Under the pieces are notes generated by a model. The model was not told the origin of the DNA, ran no database searches, and saw only the letters and a program-made list of their open reading frames with translations. Both the position numbers and the translations under genes were made by a program. 64,000 nt of DNA from CAYRVF01 sp964427535 (GTDB taxonomy: Bacteria; Chloroflexota; Ktedonobacteria; Ktedonobacterales; JADMIN01): positions 1 through 64,000 of the forward strand of contig CAYRVF010000002.1 in NCBI GenBank assembly GCA_964427535.1, read 5' to 3'. This document shows, piece by piece, positions 26,409 to 35,645 of this stretch. Within the stretch, counting starts at the first letter, position 1, and every line of letters begins with the position of its first letter.

Positions 26409-26530
26409 ACCGCACGTCCTTCACGCACTCGACGTCGACGGTCTTCGCGACATGACATGCAGGGCGCTCCAGGTCCGCCAGAGCTTGGAGCGCCTGAACA
26501 CTACTCATTCTGAGCGAGAGGAGACCAGCC

Positions 26531-27466
26531 ATGTTTCGCCGGATATTGGTCCCGCTCGACGAGACGGTCGAGGCCGACGACGCGCTCGCGGCGGCACGAT
26601 TCTTCGCGGAGCGGGACGGGGCGCGCCTGGTGCTGCTGCATGTTGCGCCAGATGCCTCCCGTGAGGGCGGCCACACAGCCGCGACCACCGACCTACGCTC
26701 GCGCGCGCAACTGCTGAATGCCCATGGGATAGAGTCCGAGATGCTGCTGGAGACAGGCGATCCCGCCAAGGTCATCGCGCGCGTCGCACGGACGCGTCAG
26801 GCTGATCTCGTCGTCGCCGCGCCACACCGTCGCCACGGACTCGACGGGCTGTTGCACCCCAGTGTTACCCGGCGTATCTTTTCCACCGTATCCGTGCCGA
26901 CCTACGTCTGCGCAGGGCGGGTAGCTTCCACTCGCAGACAGCCGGTATTGGACACCCACACCTCACTCGTCATTGTCCCGCTGGATGGGAGTGAGCACGC
27001 CGAACAGGCGATTGCGCCCGCGATGGCGTTCGCCCGTGAGTATGGCCGCACGCTGCTCTTGCTACGCGCCGTCGGACCAAGCGGCTATATCGACAGCGGT
27101 ACCGACGCGAGCTGGTGGGAGATGCAAGAGCTAGCGAACGCCAAGCGCACGGCCCTCGAGAGTTTGAGACAGAGCCGCCATCGAATCAAGCACGATTTTG
27201 GCATCGGCGCGCAGACGATGTTGTGCGTTGGGGAACCGGGCGCCCAGATTGCCGCCGTCGCGCAGGCGCATCCTGGAAGCCTGATCGTGATGAGCACGCA
27301 TGGACGCACGGGTCTGGCACGACTGGCACTCGGCAGTGTCACCTACGACGTGGTTACCCGAGCGCCCGCACCAGTGCTGGTGGTGCCTGTCTCAGATGCG
27401 GACATCCACGCTCCCGCGCGTGTGGGCGCTCATGCAGTGTCTGAAGTGGAAGCGCCACTCGCGTAG
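26531..27466 (+). CDS. universal stress protein, two UspA domains
   Basis: The 311-residue protein begins MFRRILVPLDETVEADDALA, very like the truncated USP at 8989. The first domain lacks the glycine loop (PHRRHGLDGLLHPSV), while the second has an intact THGRTGLARLALGSV, so one nucleotide site is expected. GAGAGGAGACC is the ribosome site. It lies 122 nt after the DoxX gene. The convergent neighbour is a GNAT acetyltransferase; in mycobacteria a related lysine acetyltransferase modifies a USP. Confidence 0.92.
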   Translation: MFRRILVPLDETVEADDALAAARFFAERDGARLVLLHVAPDASREGGHTAATTDLRSRAQLLNAHGIESEMLLETGDPAKVIARVARTRQADLVVAAPHRRHGLDGLLHPSVTRRIFSTVSVPTYVCAGRVASTRRQPVLDTHTSLVIVPLDGSEHAEQAIAPAMAFAREYGRTLLLLRAVGPSGYIDSGTDASWWEMQELANAKRTALESLRQSRHRIKHDFGIGAQTMLCVGEPGAQIAAVAQAHPGSLIVMSTHGRTGLARLALGSVTYDVVTRAPAPVLVVPVSDADIHAPARVGAHAVSEVEAPLA

Positions 27467-27576
27467 TCTCGGGACCCCATCGAGCACAACGAGTGTCCGG
27501 CGCATCGCGCCTGATGCCCTCTGCTGTTTCATCAGTGGAGGGCGTCTCTGTGTCTGACGCGGCCGCTCGCCGAGAA

Positions 27577-28239
27577 TCAGGGTTCGGCGGCGCTATGTGG
27601 CGGCAACCCGAACGGTCCTGGCGGCTGGGAGATATCCAGATGGACCTCGACATCTCCGCTGGCGTAGCGCACCCGGCTGGGGAAGCCACAGGTGCGCAAC
27701 ACCTCTAGCATGCGCATGTTGGACCCCATCGTGATAGCCACGAGCTGGCTGATACCCTGCCCGCGGGCGTAGTCGGCCAGGCGGTGGAGGAGCGCGGTGG
27801 CGATGCCGTGGCCCTGCCAGTGGTCTTCAACCACAAACGCTACTTCCGCTATGCCAGGCTCGGTGAGGTCGTAGCGTACGACGCCGAGAATGTGTTCCGG
27901 CTCGTCCTGCAGTTGGTCCTCATTGACTGTGGCGATGAGCGCCATGCGGTCGTGGTAATCGACATGAGTGAAGCGACGCGCGTCTTCGGGAGGGAGTTCG
28001 CGCACAAAATGGAAGAACCGGAAGATGATCGTGTCGGGCGAGAGGCTCAGGTGAAAGGCACGCAGACGATCCATATCGTCCGCATGAATGGGACGAATGT
28101 GAACGACGGTGCCGTCGCGAAGTATCAGTGGCCCTTCGAGGCGCGCTGCTTCTGGCGGTACCTCAGCGTGGGCAGCGGCATGATCAGCCGTCGTGGTGGT
28201 CTGCACCTCGTGGGGGTCATGGGGCGGCAGTGCGGTCAA
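27577..28239 (-). CDS. GNAT-family acetyltransferase (Pat/KAT-like)
   Basis: The 220-residue product has an N-terminal segment ILRDGTVVHIRPIHADDMDR and FRFFHFVRELPPEDARRFTHVD, as in the GNAT domain of Pat-type protein lysine acetyltransferases. The acetyl-CoA loop is seen as VEDHWQGHGIATALLHRLADYARGQG. The regulatory cyclic-nucleotide or acyl-CoA synthetase domains of Pat enzymes are absent. The start is uncertain: TTG 28239 with AGGAGG six nt before it is preferred over the much longer open frame. It ends close to the USP gene, convergently; USP acetylation is an inference. Confidence 0.8.
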   Translation of the reverse strand: MTALPPHDPHEVQTTTTADHAAAHAEVPPEAARLEGPLILRDGTVVHIRPIHADDMDRLRAFHLSLSPDTIIFRFFHFVRELPPEDARRFTHVDYHDRMALIATVNEDQLQDEPEHILGVVRYDLTEPGIAEVAFVVEDHWQGHGIATALLHRLADYARGQGISQLVAITMGSNMRMLEVLRTCGFPSRVRYASGDVEVHLDISQPPGPFGLPPHSAAEP

Positions 28240-28552
28240 GGCCGGCCTCCTCACCAAGCATATGTGAGCGAGCGTGTGGATCTGCCTCGCCACAACGTCC
28301 AGTGCCCCGAATGATTTCCGTTGGATCGTAAGTGGTCGCGGTCCCATCCGGCGCGCGGAGATCTCGCTCGGGCTCTCGTTCAGTCGTATCACATCTCGTC
28401 CAGTGGGTGACGTGCCGCCTGCTGCCGCTTGTACGCCGCCATGCTTGGGGCAGTGTGGCCGTCCCGGCAGATGGATACTGCAGTTAGATCGTCCGCGCGG
28501 CCCAATATCAGCGCACTGGCACGTCACGCTGGCAAGGGTATCAGCGAGCAAT
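28240..28552. other. gene-free stretch before the Fe-S flavoprotein promoter
   Basis: Apart from the ribosome site of the GNAT gene I see no gene or repeat here. Single GTGA words on the minus strand (28392-28387, 28527-28522) do not form an array. Confidence 0.4.
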
Positions 28553-28616
28553 GTGATACCGCTGTGATGTGTGCATGAGCCCGTGTGACACCACAGTGAG
28601 AACTTCCCCGCATACT
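28553..28616 (+). promoter_or_regulatory. GTGA-box promoter of the Fe-S flavoprotein operon
   Basis: All four repeats are present: GTGATA (28553), GTGATG (28564), GTGACA (28585) and GTGAGA (28596), exactly 11-21-11. The -10 is CATACT (28611). This is the clearest site in the window. Confidence 0.85.
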
Positions 28617-28688
28617 CTCCTCAACCGCTCCATGATCTTGTGATCTTTTCGCAATTGTACTGTCGAGGGAGCGGCAGAGGAGGTCGAC

Positions 28689-30640
28689 ATGGCCTTTCGG
28701 TTTCAGGTAAACGTGCAGCGCTGCATCAACTGTGGCATCTGCATGGACCTCTGCCCCGTCCGTTGCCTGGACATGACACGCCCATCTGNNNNNNNNNNGA
28801 GGTGGTAACGCCCATCCCAGGGGATAATGGATTACTGCCACAGATGATGCTCGCTCCGGTGCAGGTGGCCGCCTGCGTGGGCTGCCAGGTCTGCGCCCAG
28901 GAATGCCCGACCAACGCGATCACGATCGAGAGCGGTATACGCGAGGTGCCGCTCGGGCGTCGCGGTCCGCTGACCACCATGCCTGGCCTCGATGGCTGGC
29001 AGCCGCTCTCGGCATATACGCGCGCTACACCAGAGGAGCCGGGCGAGAGCCCGTGGGGCGACGATCACAGCTGGCATGTCGCCGAGCGCACCGAAACGTG
29101 GCAGAGCTGGCGCACGTGGCTGGGCGAGCGCAAAGAAGATCTGCGCGCTCCCTGCCAGGCGGCGTGCCCAGTGGGGACGAACGCTGGCCTCTATGTTAGC
29201 TTGATCGCTGAGGGGCGCTACGATGAGGCGCTGCGGGTGGCCTCTGAGCCCAACCCGTTCCCCTCGATCTGCGGACGGGTCTGCACCGCGCCGTGCGAGA
29301 GCGTCTGCCGGCGCGGCGAGTTCGATGCGCCAATTGCCATCCGCGATCTCAAGCGCTTCGCAACCGACCACGGCTCGCCCTGGCAGCGCGCGCTGACCCC
29401 CCCCAAACATCAGTATCTGGAGCGTGTCGGCGTCGTCGGCGGTGGCCCTACGGGCCTCAGCGCGGCCTATTACCTCGCACGGCGCGGATACGCCGTCACC
29501 GTCTACGATGCGATGCCGGTCGCCGGTGGCATGATGGCCATCGGTATCCCGGACTATCGCCTGCCTCGCGAAGAGCTACGCCGCGATATCGACGCCATCC
29601 GCGGGCTCGGCGTTGACGTTCGCTTGAACACTGCCATTGGGCGCGATATCTCACTCGCGACCCTTCAAGAAGAGTACGACGCCGTCCTGCTCGCGGTGGG
29701 CGCACAGCGCAGCCAGCGCCTCAACGTTCCGGGCGAGGACCTGCGCGGCGTGTACCCCGCGACGACCTTCCTCAAACAGTTCAATCTCTTTCCGGAGACG
29801 CGATTGAGCGGTGTGGTCGCGGTGGTCGGCGGCGGCAGCACAGCGATGGATGCCGCGCGGTCGGCGCTACGCTGTGGAGCAACCGTGGTGCATGTCATGT
29901 ATCGCCGGACCCAGAACGAGATGCCTGCCCAAGCCGAGGAGGTCCGCGCGGCGCTGGAAGAGGGCATTCAGATCCACGAGCTAGTCGCACCGCTTCGCAT
30001 CGAGGGCGCGGAGGGTCACGTCGAGCGGCTCATTTGCATGCGCATGCGCCTGGGCGAGCCTGATGAGAAGGGGCGGCGCAAGCCCGTACCGACCACTGAG
30101 CCGAATGAGGAGTTCCTTGTCGATAGCGTTCTAGTCGCGATCGGCGAGGCGCCTGACCCATCGTTCTTGCCCGAAGGCACGAGTGTCGAGGTGACGGCCT
30201 GGGGGGGGCTGCTCATCAACACCTTCACACTTGCGACGGGCGCGCCTGGGGTCTTCGCGGCAGGTGATGTGACCACCGGCCCGACGTCGATCATCGACGC
30301 CGCCGCTCACGGGCGCAAGGCCGCACGGTCCATCCACGCCTATCTGCGCGGTCTGCCCGCGCGTGAGGTGGCCGAGATGCCCGAGGACGAACTGGAGACG
30401 CCCTCGACGCTCCCACCAGACGGACACATCCGCCTCGATGTGCGGCCCACGCCGCGAGCGGTGATGCCGCTGCGTGCGGATGCCGCGCGCGATCGGTCGC
30501 GGGAGTTTGCGATGGGACTTTCCGAAGACCAGGCACGGCAAGAGGCGAGCCGCTGCCTGCGCTGTGATCTGGCCTATCTCTGCCCGACCATTCAAGTCGT
30601 CAGGGCCGAGCCAGCATCGTCGTCTGTGAGTGCGCGCTAG
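28689..30640 (+). CDS. ferredoxin-fused GltD/NfnB-type FAD oxidoreductase, contains assembly gap
   Basis: The protein starts at ATG 28689 (AGAGGAGGTCGAC upstream) with the 4Fe-4S motif CINCGICMDLCP. After the gap it continues with a second cluster motif CVGCQVCAQECP and the GltD-type cysteine domain CQAACPVGTNAGLYV and CGRVCTAPCESVC. Two Rossmann motifs follow, FAD (GVVGGGPTGLSAAYYLARRG) and NAD(P)H (VAVVGGGSTAMDAARSALR), then ATGAPGVFAAGDVTTGPTSI. It should move electrons between NAD(P)H and a ferredoxin-like partner. The ten N at 28789-28798 break the frame as written, so the true gap length differs from 10. Two membrane-protein genes follow and may dock it to the membrane. Confidence 0.88.
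28789..28798. other. assembly gap (10 N)
   Basis: Ten unknown bases lie between the two ferredoxin motifs. The reading frames on either side do not match across exactly 10 nt, so the number is a placeholder. Confidence 0.99.
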
Positions 30641-30675
30641 ACGCCGGAGACCGGCGAGCGCGAGGAGGTATGAGC

Positions 30676-31320
30676 ATGTCACCGCAAGATCTGACTAACG
30701 CGATTGTCTCTGGCATCAACTCGGGGGCCGAGCAATTCCTGGAAGGCACACTTGCCGCTGTGTTGCCCATCGTCTGGCTGGTCCTCCTGGGCCTGCACCT
30801 GGGCCGGCCCTACATCCTGGATCTCATCGACCGCTTCACCCTCCGCCTGGGCGCGGACCTGCTCTGGCTGATCTACGTCGCGATACGCGACCTGCTGATC
30901 GTCTCGGGAGTGGTGATGAGCTTCATGTTCTTCTTCCCTGATGTCGTCGTCACCGATGCCCTACCGCTGACAGGCGGTCTCGCCGCCTGCGCGCTGTTCG
31001 GCGTGCTGCTCATCAAGTTGATGGGCGACCCGGACCACGACTCGCGGGCGTACACCGCAGTTACGCTTCTGCTGGGGCTGGGTGCGATCTTCTACTTCGT
31101 GCCCTACGTCTTTGGTGTCCAGGCAAACAGCGTGGCGGCAGGCAGTGTCGCGAACGTGACCAGCTTCCTCGTCACCAATACCAATCCGTTCTGGGCGGTC
31201 GGCATCGCGTACGTCTCCATCGGCCTGCTCGCGGTCATGGGCGCGGTGGCGGTAGGCTACACGCTCATCACCGGTGGCCGTGCCGAGGTGCCCCAGCAGA
31301 CCCAAACGCAAAACCAGTGA
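30676..31320 (+). CDS. five-helix membrane protein, first of a paralogous pair
   Basis: The 214-residue protein begins MSPQDLTNAIVSGINSGAEQ and has five membrane helices (about 25-47, 72-94, 96-118, 126-148 and 160-190). It aligns along its length with the protein at 31427, sharing PQD(L/V)xNAI, HLGRPY(I/V)L, LRLGAD(L/V)WW-like and YYVPxVFGV-like segments. AGGAGG is 7 nt before ATG 30676; the ATG at 30670 is too close. It lies just behind the Fe-S flavoprotein gene, so a membrane partner or quinone-side subunit is plausible. No known family was recognised. Confidence 0.8.
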   Translation: MSPQDLTNAIVSGINSGAEQFLEGTLAAVLPIVWLVLLGLHLGRPYILDLIDRFTLRLGADLLWLIYVAIRDLLIVSGVVMSFMFFFPDVVVTDALPLTGGLAACALFGVLLIKLMGDPDHDSRAYTAVTLLLGLGAIFYFVPYVFGVQANSVAAGSVANVTSFLVTNTNPFWAVGIAYVSIGLLAVMGAVAVGYTLITGGRAEVPQQTQTQNQ

Positions 31321-31426
31321 TCAGCGGGCGTAGTCCGAAGGCGCGTTCGACGGCTGTGAAGTATGGCGGAACGCGCCAGAGGTTCAGTCGAGGTAGAAAC
31401 AGCTATCAGAGCGAGGAGAGCATCCC

Positions 31427-32095
31427 ATGAAGCCCCAAGATGTAGCCAACGCGATTTCGCAGGCCTTCGTGCAGGGTGGCGCGCAATGGGTGATTGCGAC
31501 GATTGTCGCCTTTTTGCCCGCACTGTGGACAGCGTCATTGATTTTACATCTCGGCCGCCCGTACGTGCTGCGGACGCTGCGGCGCTGCGGCCTCCGCCTG
31601 GGCGCGGATGTGTGGTGGATGTCGTACGTGTTGATGCGCGACGCGGTTCTGGTCGTGACGTTCGCGCTGAGCTGGATCTTCTTTGAGCCGAATATTGTCC
31701 AGTCGTCGGCCTTGCCGATCACGGGCCCGCTGGCGGCGCTCTTTCTGCTGCTGGCGCTGGGGGTGAAGCTGACGCGCCGCGTAGACGACGACGCGCAGGC
31801 CTTCCGACTCTCGACGGTCTTCCTGATCGTGGGTGCCACGCTGTACTACGTGCCGCTGGTCTTCGGAGTCGAGGCGGCCAGCCAGGAGCACCTGTCGTGG
31901 TTTGCCACAAACCTTGTGAGCAACGCCAACGTCAACCTCGCCCTTGGCATTATGTGGGTCTCGCTGGCCGGGGTGGCGATCGTCGCGGCCGCCATGTTCT
32001 TCAGGGCGCTCGCCTCGGCCAACCGCACGATGGCGAAGCGGCAGGCGCCAACGGCGGTGCCAGCTGTCCGCGAGCGTGCTCCGATTGCCAGCTAA
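31427..32095 (+). CDS. five-helix membrane protein, second of a paralogous pair
   Basis: The 222-residue product is the paralogue of the preceding protein, with the same order of helices and the shared HLGRPYVL, LRLGAD and YYVPLVFGVEA segments. Its C-terminal tail is basic and Ala/Pro-rich. GCGAGGAGAGC precedes the ATG. A tandem duplication is likely, and the two may form a heterodimer. It is probably co-transcribed with the Fe-S flavoprotein gene, as there are only short gaps and no separate GTGA box. Confidence 0.8.
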   Translation: MKPQDVANAISQAFVQGGAQWVIATIVAFLPALWTASLILHLGRPYVLRTLRRCGLRLGADVWWMSYVLMRDAVLVVTFALSWIFFEPNIVQSSALPITGPLAALFLLLALGVKLTRRVDDDAQAFRLSTVFLIVGATLYYVPLVFGVEAASQEHLSWFATNLVSNANVNLALGIMWVSLAGVAIVAAAMFFRALASANRTMAKRQAPTAVPAVRERAPIAS

Positions 32096-32260
32096 CAAGC
32101 CCGCAAGGTCGCCTGGCCCGTCAGCGGCGACCACTTATGACCTTGCCCAAGGGCAGCTCCTGTACTGGGGCTGCCCTGTCGTGTAGACCTAGCCGCATAC
32201 TGAACGCCGCGTGACGCGCCGGAGTCCTCGACCAGCCTCGGTGATAGAGGAGGTACAGGT

Positions 32261-33361
32261 ATGGCAAGCACTCCGCGCCCGCGCTTGACGTTTGCCTGCG
32301 AGCTGGATTCCGCGCGCCTCACGGCCCTCTTCTCGGACACGACAGTCATTCCAGCACTGCGTGAGCTGGGAGCCAGTATCGCGTTGATGCTCTCTGATCT
32401 CAGCGTGGAGCGTGCTGCCGTAGTTCGCCAGTTGAATGCCGCTGGTATTCCTGTCGTCGCCATCCCACTTGTCTCACTTGAAGAGGGCTACTACTTTACG
32501 GCCGACAACGCGGACCGTGCGACCGCACGATTCGAGGAGTGGAAAGCCTGGACAGCCGAACACAAGCTGGTCTGGGCACGAGTAGGTCTGGACATTGAGC
32601 CTGAGGCGCGCTTCTACCTACAGCTCATGGACAACCCGTGGGGGCTGCTGCCGATGCTGTTCTCGCGCGTGCGTGACAAACAGCGTCCACTGCGAGCGCG
32701 TGCGGCGTACGCCGAGTTGGTCGAGCGAATCCACCGTGACGGGTACACCGTCGAGAACTACCAGTTTCCGCTGCTGGCGGACGAACGCTGGGCTGGGTCG
32801 ACGCTCTTGCAGCGACTGTTCGGGCTGGTGGATGTGCGCACCGACGACGAGGTGTGGATGCTGTACACGTCCGTCCTGCCAGGCATCGGGTCGGGCCTGC
32901 TCTGGAGCTACGCACCAGAGGCACAGGCGGTGGCTGTGGGGAGTACAGGAGGTGGTCCTGATATTCCTGGACACCCGACCGTACCCGCGCTGAACTGGGA
33001 TGCGTTCGCGCGGGACCTTCGTCTGGCCCGACGCTGGTGCGACGACCTCTACATCCACAGCCTAGAGGGATGTGTGCGACAGGTTTTCTTGAGCCAGCTC
33101 CGCACGTTCGAATGGGACCAAGCGGTCGCGCCCCCAACGACGGCATGGCTCGCCGCACGTCTACGCGACATCCTGCGTGGATGCCTGTGGGCGAGCGCAC
33201 ACCCGCGGCGTGTGCTCGCCATCACGGGCGCCGTGGCCGTGCCAGCCGTCCTGGCCGCACAGCGCGCAGCGGCGCGCCTAGCCGAGGATTCAACCGTCCG
33301 CCGCGCGATGTTCAGTCATTGTCACTGGGTAGCGCGGCACGAGTACCTGCCTGCCAACTGA
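32261..33361 (+). CDS. uncharacterised 366-residue protein, TIM-barrel-like
   Basis: The protein starts RPRLTFACELDSARL and alternates short hydrophobic strands with helices (ASIALMLSDLS, GIPVVAIPLVS, LVWARVGLDIEPEARFYLQL, YTVENYQFPLLADERW, DEVWMLYTSVLPGIGSG). The segment VGLDIEPE, with nearby Trp and Tyr, is reminiscent of the acidic motif of glycoside-hydrolase-type barrels, but I cannot name a family. The C-terminus has one hydrophobic stretch (VLAITGAVAVPAVLAA) that may be a membrane anchor. AGAGGAGGTACAGGT is the ribosome site. It follows the membrane pair on the same strand. Confidence 0.7.
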   Translation: MASTPRPRLTFACELDSARLTALFSDTTVIPALRELGASIALMLSDLSVERAAVVRQLNAAGIPVVAIPLVSLEEGYYFTADNADRATARFEEWKAWTAEHKLVWARVGLDIEPEARFYLQLMDNPWGLLPMLFSRVRDKQRPLRARAAYAELVERIHRDGYTVENYQFPLLADERWAGSTLLQRLFGLVDVRTDDEVWMLYTSVLPGIGSGLLWSYAPEAQAVAVGSTGGGPDIPGHPTVPALNWDAFARDLRLARRWCDDLYIHSLEGCVRQVFLSQLRTFEWDQAVAPPTTAWLAARLRDILRGCLWASAHPRRVLAITGAVAVPAVLAAQRAAARLAEDSTVRRAMFSHCHWVARHEYLPAN

Positions 33362-33512
33362 CCGCCTTTGCACGGGGCAGTACGTGTTTTCCCTGGTGTG
33401 CCTGTTCGTATGAGATGCCAACCGCTACGAACAGAGGCGAGCGACAGATCAGTCAGGATACACATGTAGCTTCCGCTTAGCTTCCGCTCTGCCGGTCGAT
33501 AGGTGGCTCGAC

Positions 33513-34247
33513 CTATCCAGCCGCCGTCTTTGTCTCTGTCGTTGCCCGGACGCCTTCGTGAGCCACCTCTTGTGCGGCCACAGAGCCTCCTGCCTGCGAA
33601 TGCTTCTGCACGGCGAGCGTCTCCGCGCGCCGTTTGATGCCGAGCAGCATCCTGCGTAACATGACAAACTCGCCGGGTTCGAAGAACAGGTAGAACGGCA
33701 CCATCTGGGGCGGAAGCATGCGCATCATGGTTCCCCAGCGCAGGTTGTAGCGCGTGCGCGTGATGAGACGTGTGTGCTGCGCGTCAAGCGGCTGGAGCGC
33801 GATCACCCAGCTGACCTCACCCCAATTCTCATGTGTGGCGAGCAGCAGGTAGCGCCGGGGCTCAAGCGCCGTCACCGGGCCAAGACCAGGCAGCATATCG
33901 CCGGCCTTAAGTTCCTGGAACTCGGGCATGATGCGGTCTGAGCTCTTGATTCCCAGCCCCATTAGATTCTCGATCCAGTCGTAGCTGTAAAACCCGGCCC
34001 GGTCCTTCCCGATCTGTGCCAGCCAGGGCCAAATCTCTTCGGGCGTCGCCTGGACCGTGACGGCACGCGTCGCCATGAGCGTCGGGTGCGGCACCACGTC
34101 GTCGCCTGGCAGCGCCTGCATTGTCTCCTCGTCGGTCGCGCCCCAGCGCAGGTGCCACGGGCGGATGACGAGCCGATACGCGAACAGCGAGGCTATACTG
34201 GCCCCGACAATACTTCCAGCGGCCCAAGCGATGGTCTGCCGTTTCAT
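33513..34247 (-). CDS. SRPBCC-family protein with N-terminal membrane helix
   Basis: The 244-residue protein has one N-terminal hydrophobic helix (about 7-27). The SRPBCC (START/Bet v1-like) fold follows: TRAVTVQATPEEIWPWLAQIG, GFYSYDWIENLMG, EPRRYLLLATHENWGEVSWVI and the terminal helix near residues 195-220. Such domains bind hydrophobic ligands. The tail is hydrophilic. A GTGA box is upstream (34361-34413), so it belongs to the regulon. The ligand is unknown; the membrane anchor suggests lipid or quinone contact. Confidence 0.8.
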   Translation of the reverse strand: MKRQTIAWAAGSIVGASIASLFAYRLVIRPWHLRWGATDEETMQALPGDDVVPHPTLMATRAVTVQATPEEIWPWLAQIGKDRAGFYSYDWIENLMGLGIKSSDRIMPEFQELKAGDMLPGLGPVTALEPRRYLLLATHENWGEVSWVIALQPLDAQHTRLITRTRYNLRWGTMMRMLPPQMVPFYLFFEPGEFVMLRRMLLGIKRRAETLAVQKHSQAGGSVAAQEVAHEGVRATTETKTAAG

Positions 34248-34360
34248 GTGACGAAACTCCTCTGCCTGACGTTCACTATTGTCCTTACCGTATCAAGCGC
34301 GGCCGCACGAGGTGGCATTCCCTGAGTGCCAACCGCATCTCGACTCCACGATTTGCCGTA

Positions 34361-34413
34361 AGTGTAGAAGGTGACGGTCACGAGGTCGTCACAAAGCCTG
34401 GTGATCAGGTCAC
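34361..34413 (-). promoter_or_regulatory. GTGA-box promoter of the SRPBCC gene
   Basis: Minus-strand repeats GTGACC (34413-34408), GTGACG (34392-34387) and GTGACC (34381-34376) hold positions 2 to 4, spaced 21 and 11. The -10 is TACACT (34366-34361). Confidence 0.7.
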
Positions 34414-34505
34414 ATCTGCCATGCGCGGCCGATTGGAGACACGCCGAGACTGAGGGCAAGTGCGCAGACGACCGCCGCCGCCATCAACGCCTTGCGGATA
34501 CGCAT
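34410..34505 (-). CDS. possible 31-residue secreted peptide
   Basis: A tiny frame with GGAGGTGTGCT directly before its ATG encodes a basic start (MRIRK), a hydrophobic core (AAAVVCALALSL) and a short end (GVSPIGRAWQM). That is a bare signal-peptide pattern. Its stop codon lies inside the first recognised repeat of the SRPBCC promoter. It may be a leftover of a truncated secreted protein or a real small peptide. Confidence 0.35.
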   Translation of the reverse strand: MRIRKALMAAAVVCALALSLGVSPIGRAWQM

Positions 34506-34520
34506 AGCACACCTCCGTTG

Positions 34521-34556
34521 CCTCTCCGCGAGAGCACCTTTGCTCCAGCGGAGAGG
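34521..34556. terminator. hairpin after the secreted repeat protein gene
   Basis: Arms CCTCTCCGC (34521-34529) and GCGGAGAGG (34548-34556) pair perfectly. An inner stem GAGCA/TGCTC closes on CCTT. It lies about 75 nt after the stop of the minus-strand gene at 34632. No T-run follows, so a terminator role is probable rather than certain. Confidence 0.5.
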
Positions 34557-34631
34557 TATGCCGTTCTGAATTCCACCTCCGGCGGAGGGCGGGCACGCGC
34601 GGGTCCGTCCTCCGAGTTCACTCGCGCGGCA

Positions 34632-35645
34632 TCAGAACCCCTCTAAGCGCGCGACGTTGAGATGATGGGCCGCGTCTGTCCCCGTCCAGGCGATCAAGAG
34701 CCCCTGGTTGAAGGCCAGCTCTGGGCCGCCTAGCGCGAGGTCGGGCAGGATCGTCTTGGCCCCCGTCCAGCGGGGATAGTGCGACGTCCATTGCACGTTG
34801 AGATGGTGGAGGTTATCGGTGCCGGTCCAGGTGATCCAGTCTTCGGGGCCACCTTCCGACTGGAAGGAGAGTTCGTCAGGCGCGGAGCCGCTCGTGTCGG
34901 AGGTCCCGCCGACGAGGGCCGAGGTGAAGTGGACGCCATCTGCCGACTGGGCCAGGTCGAGCACGCTCGTTCGCGTGGACCAGCCGAGGATCGCGGTCTC
35001 GACGGCAGCCTTGACGATCGTGGTGAGCGTTGGCCCGGCGTTGCTGCTGAACTGCGTCAGGATCGTCTTCGACCCAGGTGATAGTGACGAGGGCGAGATC
35101 GGCAGCACATTCAGCGAGTGGTTGGCGTCGGTGCCTGTCCAGGCGAGCAGGAGATTCCCATTGAACACCGCGAGCGCTGGCCCTGTGAAGCTCGTCTCAT
35201 TCAGTGTCAGCTTCGTTCGCGCTCCATACACGTCAAAGAGCACATTCAAGCGATGTGCCGCATCCGTTCCGCGCCAGGCTACGGCGACGGCTCCGCCAGC
35301 GGGCGCGGACATGCGAGCGACGGCCGGGCGATCAACGGTCGTCTCTCCCAGCGTGATTTTGCTGCCATAGTGCAGCCCGTCCGCGCTGGTCAGAACGTTG
35401 ATGCGATGGACAGGATCGGTCCCAGCCCAGGCGATGGCGTTGCCAATACTCAACTGCGCATTGCCAGTGAAACCGGGCGCGGTGATGCTCGTCTCGTCGA
35501 GGATCACCTTGCTCGATTCCGTGACAACGGCGGCTCTTCCTGACTCTGCCTGCCCGATCGGTGCGGCCGTCATCATCCAACTGACGAGGGCCAACAGGCT
35601 GCTTAGCACTCCAAGGACGACTTTCAGCGTCGTGCGTGCGCGCAT
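34632..35645 (-). CDS. secreted repeat protein with AWTGTD repeats, propeller-like
   Basis: The 337-residue protein has a signal peptide (basic start, hydrophobic core about 8-27, cleavage near AEA/SG). At least five repeats of about 45-55 residues follow, each with the core WxGTDxxHxLNV: WAGTDPVHRINV, WRGTDAAHRLNV, WTGTDANHSLNV, WTGTDNLHHLNV and WTGTDAAHHLNV, with one decayed copy. The spacing suits blades of a beta-propeller. GAAAGGAG lies 8 nt before ATG 35645. It is exported and probably binds a surface ligand; the conserved Asp/His may bind metal or sugar. A GTGA box drives it. Confidence 0.8.
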   Translation of the reverse strand: MRARTTLKVVLGVLSSLLALVSWMMTAAPIGQAESGRAAVVTESSKVILDETSITAPGFTGNAQLSIGNAIAWAGTDPVHRINVLTSADGLHYGSKITLGETTVDRPAVARMSAPAGGAVAVAWRGTDAAHRLNVLFDVYGARTKLTLNETSFTGPALAVFNGNLLLAWTGTDANHSLNVLPISPSSLSPGSKTILTQFSSNAGPTLTTIVKAAVETAILGWSTRTSVLDLAQSADGVHFTSALVGGTSDTSGSAPDELSFQSEGGPEDWITWTGTDNLHHLNVQWTSHYPRWTGAKTILPDLALGGPELAFNQGLLIAWTGTDAAHHLNVARLEGF

